Source: Xanthoparmelia taractica (taxonomy: Eukaryota > Ascomycota > Lecanoromycetes > Lecanorales > Parmeliaceae). From it: a stretch of 64,000 nt of DNA. Positions within the stretch are counted from its first letter, which is position 1. Each line of letters begins with the position of its first letter. A program made the translations under genes and the position numbers. The notes below the pieces were generated by a model that did no database searches, was not told the DNA's origin, and saw only the letters and a list, made by a program, of their open reading frames with translations. The DNA is taken from the NCBI GenBank assembly GCA_033085395.1, contig JANQBS010000119.1:52805-116804 (forward strand), read 5' to 3'. Positions 22,131 to 33,305 of this stretch are shown one piece after another.

Positions 22131-23799
22131 TCAGCGACGCGTAAGCTTTTGGTCTGTCTGGGTAATCATGGGACCCAGATACCCAGCCGGTACGCTGACG
22201 ATGCTTTGGGCTGTGACGGCGTGCGCGTTCTCGTGTAGGAAGTTTTGCTGTGCTGATGTCTCGAGGAACTCGCACTTTCTGTTGTTATACCCCGTCTTTG
22301 GAGGAATGCAGCTCATATCCCAGGTGAGGATGCGCAACTGAGAAATGCACGCCGTGTTAATACCAGCTGCACTGACCGTGATGTTAATCGGCTGTCCAAA
22401 GTTGCCCTCGGCGTTGCAGGCCTGAGCCCTCTCGAACAGGAGCTGGCCTGTTGGAAGTTGGAAAAAATATCGGTAATTTGATGGCTATAATTCCAACTCA
22501 TGTTACTGAAGTGGTTGTTTAGAGTGAATGCTGACTCGTAGTTGCCGCTATACCACCAAGCATCACAGACGTTCTGCTCGTCGTATCCTTGGCAATCAAT
22601 ATTATAATTCAGCTTCGTACCGCTGGTGGCCATTGTCTGTGGGTTTGTTCCCCTCGCGATGACCCCGTACACGTTGTTACCGTTCAGGGTCTGAGGATGA
22701 GATAGGTGTTGAAAGCGAAGTAAAGGTAGTTCGCCTGATCTGCTAAAGAAGGCGGCAAAGCGGTAAAGTTACCCTGTGAAGCGAAAGCGAGAAAATCTGA
22801 TGTATTGCACGTGACCGAGGATAAGGACGTATTGAAGTTGCTCTGTACGGGTATTAGGACTGTCTGAGCAAATTTGGCGCTGAGATCAGCTATTTGAATA
22901 ATCTTTGAGCTTGAATCGTCGATCGGAAAGAGGAATCTTCCAACTTTTGGTAAGGTATTCAGTGCGTTGGATTCAACCTGAGCAACGGCCTGCCACGTGA
23001 AACCGAAAGCGCTGTGAGCTGCGTAAATTCCCAACGGACCTGGGATGAGCGCAAAAATGCTCTGGAGCGCAAGCAGTAAATCCTGAACAATCACTTCTAT
23101 CGTAGATAAAACGTCGATCATCTGCACGATTGTTCCTATATTGTCCACAACGATGCATCCAGAATTGCCTGGTACTTCCCATCAAGAATAGAAGAACTGA
23201 TTGATTGCTGTAACACGAACCTTTAGTGATATTGACATAAGCATCCGGTTCACTGCGTACCGTATATGTTATAAGCAACGTAGAAGACTTCCGGCTTGAT
23301 AAAAAGGTTTGGGTCTCGAAGAGGAACGCAATCGTTGGGGCGCGATTTGGGAGCAGTCAAGACCCAAAAAGCCATTGAGCCGCAGGAAACAAGTTGAGAA
23401 GCCTTCTGTTTCGTAGTATTTGTTGTTCCGTCCAGTTTTGGCCCATTGAGTCAGTTGCAACTCGTCCCAGCATCTATGTGCTCCGCCAGTTGAAAGGTTT
23501 GTACAAACGACTTGATCGTCGTACACGATGCCGGGCTGGGAAAGAACCCTGGTGAATCTGCTGTTGTTCCGTTCCTGTGCCGCCAGTACTGCCATCGGTC
23601 GTGGTGGTATTCTGCGTCTGCGAGGGTTGACTGATTATACCAGCTGCATTAACCACTGAAAAGCCAGCGCCATCGCCCGACTGTGGCTCCACAAGATTCC
23701 ATTTTCGAGGCCAAGGTCGCTGGAAGGTAGTCCAGCTGTGGCGATCGTACGAAAGGCTAAAGCAGCGAAAATATAGTACGAAGTTTGACTTCTACGCAT
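22131..23799 (-). pseudogene. decayed gene for a large secreted fungal protein of unknown function
   Basis: Reading minus-strand frames in turn reproduces one colinear protein of a type I recognise from filamentous fungi but cannot name functionally. It runs from a signal-peptide-like start (MRRSQTSYYIFAALAFRTIA at 23799) through LNGFLGLDCSQI, KPEVFYVAYNIYG, NIGTIVQMID and QIADLSAKFAQ. Later blocks are FLAFASQGNF, NVCDAWWYSGNYESAF and RILTWDMSC. To stay colinear, frame changes are needed near 23555, 23340, 22695 and 22460. A TGA (23182-23184) also interrupts the block before NIGTIVQMID, after a plausible intron. With at least five lesions the locus is dead. The Cys-rich, Asn-X-Ser/Thr-rich composition fits an ancestral extracellular protein. 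Confidence 0.7.
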
Positions 23800-25912
23800 G
23801 ATTACGTAGGTAGTGCAGGGGTACGCAGGATTCTTTTCCTCGTGAAAGACAGTAGAAATATTAACTCCAAGTATGCACGTCCACGCCAGATATCGAGTAA
23901 ATGCGCAAAAGAAAAGACGAAAAATGAGAGACTTGGATACATGAGGGGATACAGAAGCGGAAGAAAAGAGCAGGCCAAACAAAGCTGTCGGCAAGTGAGA
24001 CCTGAAAGCCACATGTACGAGGAAGTGGAAACCGTGATCAATAATTGATAGACATTTGGTGGTTCACTGTCCGCTTACCAGATGTTTGTCGCGCCGTTTC
24101 AAGTGCTGGAGAATGTTTCGTTGCGCTTCCACAATCTCGAGGCAAATACGTGAGACATTCTCTGCCACGGCAGTCATGAAACATCATCGACTGCTCCTTT
24201 TGGTGTGTCTGACGCGCTAGTCTAAGAGAGTCCTTTGTCGCCTGCACCATCCAACGGGATTCGAAGAGGCTGCAGTTCATATAGGCATGGCCAAAGCTAA
24301 CATATTAGAGCGTTCGAAAGTTCTGCTTCGGGGATTGCCCAGCAGAGCTGTGGCTAGTGTGTGCGACTTGACATGTTTTCCGACTAGCCTTGTTTTCATT
24401 CTCTTATCCGCATCCCCCACCTTGCCTTTTAGCTTTGCCTGTGCGCCCAGATTGGTGTGGAACAGTAACGCTGTATTGAGCAGTTTCTGGCGCTCGAACC
24501 TCATCACAAGATCAGACTTTTTATGAATGCAAAGATCATGCTCGATAGTTCTGGTGAGGTTCAAGATGAGGCGCAACCTTGTGTGTGGACAAGATCGTTA
24601 GACATTTAGCATGCTTCCTTTGCATTTTATTGCTTATTTTGTTAAGGACATCATCATCTCTTCCCAAACCAACAGTCTGGGTGTATGGTCCTTTGAGAAG
24701 TCACTGCGGTGTCAGCTCGACACACGCGCGCAGCCTTGGCAAAGTACTCGTACGCAGTTAACTGTGGGGTCGAGATATTAGGAGCCATAGTATCCATCTA
24801 CTGCATTTCCGTTCTAGCCATCGGTCTTCGAACGGCTGACAGACCGCTCTCCAACGCAAGCTTCGTGGTGTACGGTTGGTTGATATTCGCCAGGACGGTA
24901 CTGCTTGTTGCCACCAAAGTACTAACTCTCTGTGCTGATACCGAAACCAGGTCTCGTATACCGTACTTTTGGCGACGTTCATTGAAAGTGAGAGATGCAG
25001 TTGACACTACGTATTGGTGAATTCTGACAACTCCGCCCAGCCGTTCGCCTCAGTGCTGGGCGACATATTTAGGCTGCCCCTCCGGCCTGTCTTCGCTGCC
25101 ATGGAACGACCTGCAGCAAGCTCATAAAAAATAATCAAATTCTCTCTTCCAGCTCTGGAAATTTGGCTTTTCTTATGGTCAACTGAAGTCAACTGGTGGT
25201 GGTGCGCCGCAATTTTGGAAGGCTTCGTTGGAGACTGGCGACGGAGTAAAGCTATACCATGTATAGAACATGCATCCTACGACCGAGGGGTTTGATTCCT
25301 TGATTTTGCCTACATAGCTGAAGAGATCGCGCCCGAGAAGCAATGACGACGTCTGGACTTCCCAGTCATCAGTACCGCAAGAGTGGGTTATCCGGTCCCG
25401 TTGAACATCCGCAAAGGGGCGGACCAGATTTGATAAACTAATCAGGTGAGTCAAAGATTACTTGAGATCAGTTTTTTGTGAACGGGAGGTTTACCAGTAT
25501 ATATAAAAGGAAGTGATACGTGGATACCCTAGTTTAGTACACGTAATGTTTCCCTCACCTTGGCTCTGAGGCAAGTGCCTGAGGGCAGCAATCGACCAGA
25601 TTCTGACCAAGGCCTCATCTTCAGGCGCATCGGCCCCCTCTGTAGCCCGGGTCAACTTATTTCGAGGTTTTCTGAGGGTTCTTTGAGAGGATGTTTGATT
25701 GAAGATATTAGTTTGACGCCGTTAGACCTTCTCTTATTAAAGTACGTTGTTTTCCGGCTTTGAAAGTGTAGGAAAGGTGAGAGATGTATATGCACTGCTT
25801 CCCATTAGTGTTATTGCTCTACACTTCTGTAGTGAGGACTTACAGGTAGGCACGAAACATGTCTACCTGGCCAAAGCCGAATCCGCTCAGCACTTATGAT
25901 GGAAGATTCTAG
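23800..25912. other. 2.1 kb without a convincing gene
   Basis: A plus-strand frame at about 24709-25020 has two hydrophobic segments (ILGAIVSIYCISVLAIG and WLIFARTVLLVATKVL) and might be a membrane-protein relic. A minus-strand frame at 25179-25454 has no known domain. The ~190-bp dispersed repeat copy 1 lies at 25547-25740. Nothing else was recognised. Confidence 0.4.
25547..25740. repeat. dispersed ~190-bp repeat, copy 1
   Basis: It matches 33118-33305 in the same orientation, from TGTTTCCCT(C/T)ACCTTGG to GTTAGACCTTCTCTTATT, with scattered substitutions and small indels. It includes a short hairpin (AGGCAAGTGCCT). Similarity stops sharply at both ends and no terminal inverted repeat is visible. 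Copy 2 overlaps the end of a P450 gene, so this copy may be a mobile short element or a relic of a duplicated P450 tail. Confidence 0.75.
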
Positions 25913-26620
25913 TTATTTTAGCATCGAAATATTTCGGGCCTTAGGACATCGTACCAGATGCCCTTCTCGAAAGCCGAGACGAAGGGAGGCTTTCATCTTC
26001 GTGGTCCATTCTTCCAGATCATGTACATCGATTGTCATTCTAGAGAACACTGGAGACTTCGAGAGCGTATTGCACATTTCTATTGGGTCGAAATCTCTGA
26101 ACTTTTTCGTCCTTACGATGTCGAAAACCGAAGCGTAAAGGTCGGCATTTTCGCTAGCCGTGTACTCTTCAGCAAATCTATGCTGTCGAAGGTCCACTCT
26201 GCCGCCGGATAATTCCAGCAGGGCCCGAACAAGTGAAGTTTTTTGAGCCTCGTCACGCTTCGTTCTTTTGGGTGGTACGGGAATTGGTAAGGACAACTGG
26301 AGACTTTCAAGTAGTATCTCTTGGTCACTCTCAAGGTGGTTGGAACTGTGATCTTTCTCTAGGTTCCAATATAAAAACACAAGGTTTTGTGCTAACTTCT
26401 CTCGAACTGAAGCGGTAGATGACTATAAGATATAATAGTTAGATCACCGTAGAGTCTAGAGGGGTAGCCTTACCGATATGTCATGAATTAAGATTGCTCT
26501 GGCAAGCTCTTCGTGTAAGCCATTTGATTGGGCTTGATCGCGATGAGCTTGCTCGGCCTCTGGATGGCGCTTAGAGCGGATTAAATCTGCAGTGCGTTGA
26601 AGCCACCAAGCACCAAGCAT
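25913..26620 (-). CDS. unknown two-exon protein, 218 aa
   Basis: Exon 1 (26474-26620) begins MLGAWWLQRTADLIRSKRHP. A 51-nt intron at 26423-26473 (GTAAGG donor, CTAACT branch, TATAG acceptor) joins it in phase 0 to exon 2 (25913-26422). Both exons are exact multiples of three. The protein is soluble, mixed alpha-helical looking and rich in Glu/Arg/Leu (LHEELARAILIHDIS; KTSLVRALLELSGGRVDL), with no signal or membrane segment. I recognise no family. The neat splice structure is the main evidence that it is a real gene. Confidence 0.55.
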
Positions 26621-27568
26621 CTTTTGTTGTCTCTCCTGGTTGCGTCAAATTGTAGTCGAGATAGCTTTGGTCTTGCTGGGCTTTGAGCTCCAAATCGTTA
26701 TACAGGTCCCGTCCTGAGACCTAAGAAGCCATGTGTGGGTTCTTTCCCAATCTTTTTGCTTCTGCCATCCTACTTCTGCCTATCCTGCTTCTTTCCCCTC
26801 TCAACCATAGCATAGACACGTCAAGATGCTATAGGACCTTCAATCTATTATCGAGCGCGTCCACTAATTCGTTGGCCTAAAAGTTGGCGACATGCAAAAG
26901 TGCACAATCCCATCCGCCTGCCGGACAAGCCTCCCACTTCTTCCCAACTTTCCTCTGCCCGGGCTCAGAAACAGAGGGTTAACCGCGTCGCTTCCATAGT
27001 TTTGTAGCCCGTTCCATCCACTGCCTTCTGCAAAGTCAATCGGCGCTTGGCTTTGAGAGTATGGGCACCCTCCGCTGCTGAACCTCTTATCTTTTTCAAC
27101 CCAATTTTGACACCACTCTTCTTTTCGTCATATTCCACAACAATCGATCAATCCGATAAACACAATACCAAACACATTCTTTAACAGCATCCACGCCAAC
27201 ATCAGAGCCACGGTTCAAAATTTAGTTATACTCTGATAAATCGAGATTAAGAATCAAATTCACTAGCGGAGCACGCCTCCGGACGGTAAGCTACTTCCTC
27301 CGGGTTTCCTTTGCCACTTCAATTGCTGATCGTTTATAGAGACTCGTGAAAACACGATCAGACTGCCTTCACCACTCTCAACACCCTATAACTAGTTAGC
27401 AAGTGTCCAAAATTGAGTCAGCCTTTCTGCCCCACGCCCATCCGTGGGCTGGTCCGCAACTTCCTCCGCGACACTCCGTTCGTGGCTAACGTAGCCTCTC
27501 GTGTACAGATACAATAGTCCACCTCTTTTCGTGTTTTCTCCAGTATGACAGCAGCCACGTAAGCTTAC
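26621..27568. other. intergenic; likely long leader of the 27569 ORF
   Basis: No gene is seen. The region is pyrimidine-rich with CAACA/CATCC runs near 27120-27230, as in fungal promoters and 5' leaders. It probably serves the 27569 frame. Confidence 0.4.
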
Positions 27569-28042
27569 ATGTCCCCAAACATTTGCGGTCCTGCGAGCAT
27601 GTTCGCGCAAACCGGCCGTAACATTCCCAAGAACGACTTCTTCAAGACTTTTGGCACTGGTGTCACCAAAAATCAGGCCATTGAACCTCAGCAGACAAAG
27701 AAGCCTGTACCGCGCGGAGCTAATGTTGGATCGTTGAACACGGACGAGGCTTCATTCTTCGATTTCGAGCCTCCGACCAACCCGGGGTCTCCATACCGGG
27801 ATCAGTTCTCGACTCCAGGTGCTTCAGGTATGCCATGGGGAAGTGAGACCGACTTCTATCCTCTTTTGCCATCAAAATCTGCCTCTTACTCTCCCAAAGA
27901 TCTATGGGCTTTTGAATACCAGCAGCAGAACCCCTCCAACATCCTCACCAATATCAATCCCGCAAACACTCGAGCCCAGTATAGCCTAGCCACCCCACCC
28001 AACGACGAGAATGACAAGATGATTATGTTCGTGTTGTCCTAA
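27569..28042 (+). pseudogene. truncated N-terminal half of an ATF/CREB-type bZIP factor (tentative)
   Basis: The 157-codon frame begins MSPNICGPASMFAQTGRNIP. It carries an acidic activation-like segment (NTDEASFFDFEPPT) and, near the end, QYSLATPPNDENDK. I associate this order of motifs with the N-terminal regions of fungal ATF/CREB bZIP regulators. The basic region and leucine zipper that should follow are absent; the frame stops after FVLS, and no NRVAASKCR-like sequence was found downstream. It may therefore be a truncated duplicate. If the family assignment is wrong, it is simply a short hypothetical gene. Confidence 0.4.
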
Positions 28043-28502
28043 AGCGCCGTTGCTTTTCAGCTCATGCTGGCAGGTAGTTCTCGAGGCGCAGGCAGGCTTG
28101 GCATTGTGAGAATTGCAGCTTAAAATAGCAACAGAGCAGCTTGACGCATTTTCAAATTATATACCTCCCTAACATCAGACTGACCAACGAGGTGACCGGT
28201 TATATGCGAGTAAACATGCGCTTCATGGACGGACGGTTCCTGTACCAATAGGAATGCCCACAGCGGCTGCCCGGCTTGTACTGTAGGAGGGTTCACCCCC
28301 ACTCCGAGCCGCTTGTACAGCGAAGTCACGGCACAGTGATTGGCTAATACTAATTCGCTTGCTTACTTAAATATACGGGGACGCCCTTCAGTTGAGTCCA
28401 TGTAGGTGCCAGTTTGAATCAACTTTTCTTCTCCACCGCCAATTTTACACGTCGGCGCGAGCTTCTACCTATAATACCAAAAGCAGCCACTGCCTTCTAG
28501 CT
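28043..28502. other. promoter region of the NLR gene
   Basis: 460 bp with no gene. TTAAATATACG near 28366 is a possible core promoter element about 140 bp before the start codon. Confidence 0.4.
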
Positions 28503-31500
28503 ATGCCAGGTCAGGAGCTCCGCCTGCTTGCACTTGACGGCGGCGGTGTCCGCGGCTTGTCTTCGCTTATCATCCTCGAGCAGCTCATGGAGACCATCGA
28601 TCGAGACTCACCTCCCAAGCCATGCGACTACTTTGATATGATTGGGGGAACGAGCACTGGCGGGTTAGTTGTTACATTACGAGTAGACTGCGGACTTTTA
28701 TGCTGACCGACCAGGCTTATCGCGGTCATGCTCGGCCGGCTAAAGCTAAGCATCGACGAGTGTATAAACGCCTACATGTCGCTTTCAGATCGAGTCTTTC
28801 AAAAGAAGAGACACCGAGTGACGACAAAGGGCAAAATCCAAGGCAGATTCGACTCCGAGGAGCTGCAGCGAGTTGTGAATGAGATTGTCACCAAGCAAGG
28901 ACTAGATGAGAATACATTGCTGAAAGATGCATCGGACGACGCATGCAAGGTGTAGGTTGGGCTCATACCTCGCCTCGCGCGTCAGCTGTTGATCAATGCA
29001 GATTCGTGTGCGCGACAAGCAAACAGACAAGCGAAACCCTGTGCCTCACGAGCTACAAGTCGCCACGTGGTGGCAACGACCTCTTGAAAAGCGTCAAGAT
29101 CTGGGAGGCATGTCGTGCAACTTCGGCGGCGTCTTCCTTCTTCGATCCTATCACTATCGGACGGTATGGAGAGGAGTTTGTGGATGGCGCGACGGGAGCG
29201 AACAATCCCGTGTGGGAGATGTGGAATCAGGCTCAGCTGATGTGGGGATCGGAGCCGCTCGAGGGCCGGATCAAATGCCTGGTGTCAATTGGCACCGGTA
29301 TCCCTTCATTGAAGCCATTTCAGGATGACGTCTTTCACATCGGACCGACTCTCATTGCGATCGCAACCGAGACAGAGCAGTCGGCGGAAAGGTTTCAACG
29401 AGATAAGATACATCTTGACAAAACCGGCCGGTACTACCGCTTCAACGTCAATATCGGGTTGGAGGACATCGGACTTGAAGAGTCAAAGAAGAAGAAGGAT
29501 ATTGCAGCAGCAACTCGGCGGTACATTGAATCGCAAAATGTGCTTAAGCGGATGCAGGAGTGTGCGGATAATGTGGCAGGAAGAGAATGTAAGTCCTGGG
29601 TATAAATTGCAGGCGTACTCCATCAGTCATATAGCTAAATCGCTCTTCGTGTAGATTTTGGGAAATACCGAACAGTGTTCAGTCTTGAAGGCGTCCCAAA
29701 AGTGGCTACCTTCGTCGAACGACCGTTAGAGATGGCCAAGCTTAAACACGCGCTCCTTCCACGGAGGCGGAGATGTCGACAAAATGTCTTTGTATTGCAC
29801 GGTCTCGGCGGTATAGGCAAGACGCAGCTTGCCGTTGAGTTTGCGCGGCAACATCATCTTATAATCAGCTCTGTATTCTGGCTGGACGGAAGAAACGAAG
29901 ATAGCCTCAAACGCAGCGTTGCAAGCTGTGCAAGCAGGATTCCAGAAGGCCAGATATCTGAATCAAGTAGGACATATTCTGCAGGTGATAGTGGCGACCT
30001 CAATACCGTTGTCAAAGAGGTGATGGCTTGGCTTGCACGGCCAGACAATACTGACTGGCTGCTGATCTTTGACAACGTCGACCAGGAGTACAATCGACGC
30101 AACCCAGACCCTGATACATATGACATACAGCAATACTTCTCTGGCGCCGACCATGGAGCCGTTCTTATTACGACCAGACTGGCCATCTTAGAGCAGCTAG
30201 GGGATTCGCAGCATTTAGGGAAGGTTGAAAGGAATCAAACCGAAGCTATTTTCCAAAGCTGGTATAAAAGACAGTATGGTAAGACGTAGAATATACACCT
30301 TAGTATCATATACAAGTCGAAGATGATAACGTAATAACAGATCTAGTTCAGGGCGAGCGCTTGTTCAGTAAATTAGACGGCCTGCCGCTGGCAATCGCCC
30401 AGGCCGGTGCGTATCTTCAGCAGAGCGGAGTTGGAATTGAGAAATACCTCGAATTCTACGAGCAGCAATGGAAGGAGCTCATGGACTCACAAGGTCCTAG
30501 TCACACACCACTTCAAGAGTACCTCAATGGCAGTGTAGGAACGACATGGAATATCTCTTACAAAGCTGTCCGGGAAAAGGACGAGGCTGCGGCAAACCTG
30601 CTCCTTCTCTGGGCATTCCTTGATAACAGAGATCTGTGGCACGGTCTTTTTGTAGCAGCGTGTAGGGCGTCCTCTCTCGCTGCGATGGGATTGTCAGAAT
30701 TGATTGGAAACATCGCAAGTACTGAGCTTGAATTCACTAAGGCGATTCAGGTTCTACGCAACTACTCGTTGATTGAAGATGTCGAAGATCTAGCGAGCTA
30801 TGCCACTCATCCAGTGGTCCATAGATGGGCGTACCATTTCCTAGGCGAAGATTCCAGAGTGAAGCTGGCTCAGCTAGCTGTGGTTACCGTTGGGTGGTCT
30901 GTACCTGATGGATTGACCCGGGACTACTCGGCTATGAGACGTCGACTTCTTCGTCACGCGCAGGCGTGTTCTCGATGGGTGTCAATGGGCGAGATAACAG
31001 AAAATATCAGAAGTCACGAAAAAGATGAGGTGGACTTTAACAGAATTAAGGAGAAAAAGACAGTATTAGACGCAATTGATCTGCTAGGCATTCTCTATGC
31101 TGATCAGGGCAAGATGGCCGAGGCCGAGAAGATGTACCAGCGGGCACTGGAGGGAAAGGAGAGAGCATGGGGCCCTGAGCATACATCCACACTCGAGACC
31201 GTCAACAACTTGGGCATTCTCTATAAGAATCAGGGCAAGATGGCTGAGGCCGAGAAGATGTACCAGCGGGCACTGAAGGGATACGAGAAGGCATGGGGCC
31301 CTGAGCATACATCCACACTCGAGACCGTCTACAACTTGGGCATTCTCTATGCTAATCAGGGTAAGCATATCGAGGCGAAGGAGATGTATCAACGGGCGCT
31401 GGATGGATACGAGAAGGCATGGGGCCGTGACAACCCTTTAACGCTCCGTACCCTCAACAACTTAAAATTGCTTAACGCTAGTCGAAGTGAGCATATTAAA

Positions 31501-31644
31501 GTGGAAGAGAGATATCCATATGCGCTTGATCAAAGTGATGAAGCACATGACACGAAACAGCATCTTCAACCGCCATTATCAACAGCTAGGGCCGTCTTGC
31601 ATAGACTCAAAGCTGGTCTACGGCGGCGGAAAAGGGGTACATAA
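28503..31644 (+). CDS. NOD-like receptor: patatin phospholipase - NB-ARC - TPR
   Basis: Five exons (28503-28663, 28715-28951, 29002-29588, 29655-30278, 30341-31644) join exactly into 970 codons. The N-terminal patatin-like phospholipase has the oxyanion motif DGGGVRG (12-18), the nucleophile motif GTSTGG (Ser51) and the dyad Asp in DGAT (Asp194). The NB-ARC STAND NTPase has a P-loop GLGGIGKT (378-385), Walker B LLIFDNVD (Asp468) and GLPLA (550-554). The C-terminus carries three 42-residue tetratricopeptide repeats (786-911) that are nearly identical at the DNA level, then a divergent tail. In fungi this architecture belongs to NLR proteins. Patatin members such as Neurospora PLP-1 mediate heterokaryon and allorecognition cell death, with TPRs sensing the ligand and the lipase as effector. 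All key residues are present, so it looks functional. The ligand and partner are unknown. Confidence 0.95.
31087..31464 (+). repeat. three tandem 126-bp TPR-coding units
   Basis: Units start at 31087, 31213 and 31339, each of 42 codons beginning Gly-Ile-Leu-Tyr. Units 1 and 2 differ at only a few positions, including synonymous ones; unit 3 is more divergent. High DNA identity between adjacent units suggests recent duplication or ongoing unequal exchange. Confidence 0.9.
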
Positions 31645-31879
31645 GACAGTAAACAGTCTGAAACACTCAATGAAATCGTTTTCTCAAGATTATCTTGTGT
31701 GCGTCTCTTCGTCGAAAATTCCATTTTGTGGATATGCTCTGATGAAATGGTTTACCGTAGATATAGTTACTTAAGATACTACTCGTTTTATGTAGTAGGC
31801 AAGGTGAAGGATCCAAAAATAGGCGCCTTGCTTTGAAATGCTCGGAGCATTATTAACCGTTTCAAAGCGCACCGAACAA

Positions 31880-32383
31880 ATCAGACGACGAGTCCATCTT
31901 CGCCTGGACTTCCCCCAACGCCTTAAACAACAGCTCCGGTCTCCTCGCCCTCTGGCCCGATTCCTTCGCAGACTCGGCAGAACGTCAGGGTTCCCGATCC
32001 AACTTCCTCTAATGACTACGTCTGTCCGATCTGAGTCGTGGAATGGCGCCCCCCCCCGCCCACGCGATAAGACGGCCTACATGACGAACTCCAATACATA
32101 CCCCACTCGGGTTCCAAACTTTGAAAAACGCCCCTACGCGATGACGAACAAAGGACTAGAGTTCTCGGCAGGGCTGCGTGCGTTGCCGATGCTCGTGCTG
32201 AATTGTTGGAAGAATTCTAATGGTGGTCGTTTGGACATCATCATCGAGTTGCGAAAGCAGGGCAATTCGTGGGAGAGGGTTGATTATCGAGAGTTGAAGT
32301 TGAATCTGATGTGGGATGTCAGCAGGCCGGTGATTAGGACGGATGAGATCCAGACGATTTATATAAAACAGGATGGGTTGTGA
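31880..32383 (+). pseudogene. C-terminal remnant of a HET-domain protein gene
   Basis: One frame (about 31884-31990) reads SDDESIFAWTSP followed by SSGLLALWPDSFADSAER. The other (32040-32383) reads RPYAMTNKGLEFSAGLRALP, VLNCWKNSNGG, then NSWERVDYRELKLN and IQTIYIKQ. Together these are the hallmark C-terminal blocks of fungal heterokaryon-incompatibility (HET, PF06985-type) proteins, in the right order but in different frames, so a frameshift lies near 31990-32030. The HET domain itself, which would precede, is missing. Only about 235 bp separates this from the NLR stop codon. It is a relic, not an active gene. Confidence 0.75.
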
Positions 32384-33117
32384 AAGGAAAAAATATATCT
32401 TTTTGATGTGATACCCTTCTCATCAATCAGCCTAGACCTATGCCGGTACGGAAAGTCTGGAGTGCTTTGTAGCTGCCTTCCAAAATCTTCGTTATGAGTC
32501 TGCAAAGACTTTTTTTAGTTTGCCGGACTCGCTTCCACTTCTCAGGTGTGGTCGTGTCTTCCTTAAATGTGAAACCCAATCTCAATCATGATGTACGCAA
32601 CATCTTCTCATCAACTGCATAGATATTCAACTCCCTGGATTCAACATATTTCTCCAGCTTGAGACCGTTCATGATAGTTAGCTTGAATCTTAAAAACATG
32701 TATATCAGCTCGTCTCGGCTCTGTCCAAGTGTCTTCAAAGCTTGTCACCACTATAACTTCCATCTATTCCGAACATCAATACAGTTGCCTCTGAATTATT
32801 GTCCTTTGGGGATTACTCCACCCTTAACATGATGGACCTTCAATTTGAACTTCAACTACAGGAAATGCTGAAAATTTTCAAAGCCAGTCAGACCCTGACC
32901 AAATCGGAGATGCAGGACATGAGGAAGGTCTCGGGCAATCCGATCCAATTGGATGACCCTAAGCTTTCCGTATATATCTTCCCATCCTCGTCAATATGTC
33001 CCGACCGCTTATTTGAGTTTAGATCGAACAAGATCTGTTGGTCAACGACCTCAGCAAATTGGAATTGCTTTATGAAAAAGCAAATACTGGCTCTGCGCAT
33101 CGTCCGACATCCAGTAG
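32384..33117. other. gap between HET relic and repeat copy 2
   Basis: A plus-strand frame starting MMDLQFELQLQEML near 32829 runs into repeat copy 2. It has no known domain, and its open extension is partly the repeat itself. I do not call a gene. Confidence 0.35.
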
Positions 33118-33305
33118 TGTTTCCCTTACCTTGGCTAAGGCAAGTGCCTGAGGGCAGCAATCGACCGAGTTTGGACCAAAGACAAATCTTCAGGCGCATC
33201 GGCCCCTCTGTAGCCCGGGTCAACTTATTTCTAGGTTGTCTGAGGTTATTTGAGATGATGTTTGATTGAAGATATCACTTTGACGTCGTTAGACCTTCTC
33301 TTATT
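33118..33305. repeat. dispersed ~190-bp repeat, copy 2, overlapping the P450 3' end
   Basis: Same sequence as 25547-25740. Its right end (33275-33305) encodes the last ten codons of the minus-strand P450 pseudogene (IREGLTTSK plus stop). Similarity to copy 1 ends at the AATAAG boundary, exactly where the conserved P450 C-terminus (DKDIRVVV) begins. Confidence 0.75.
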
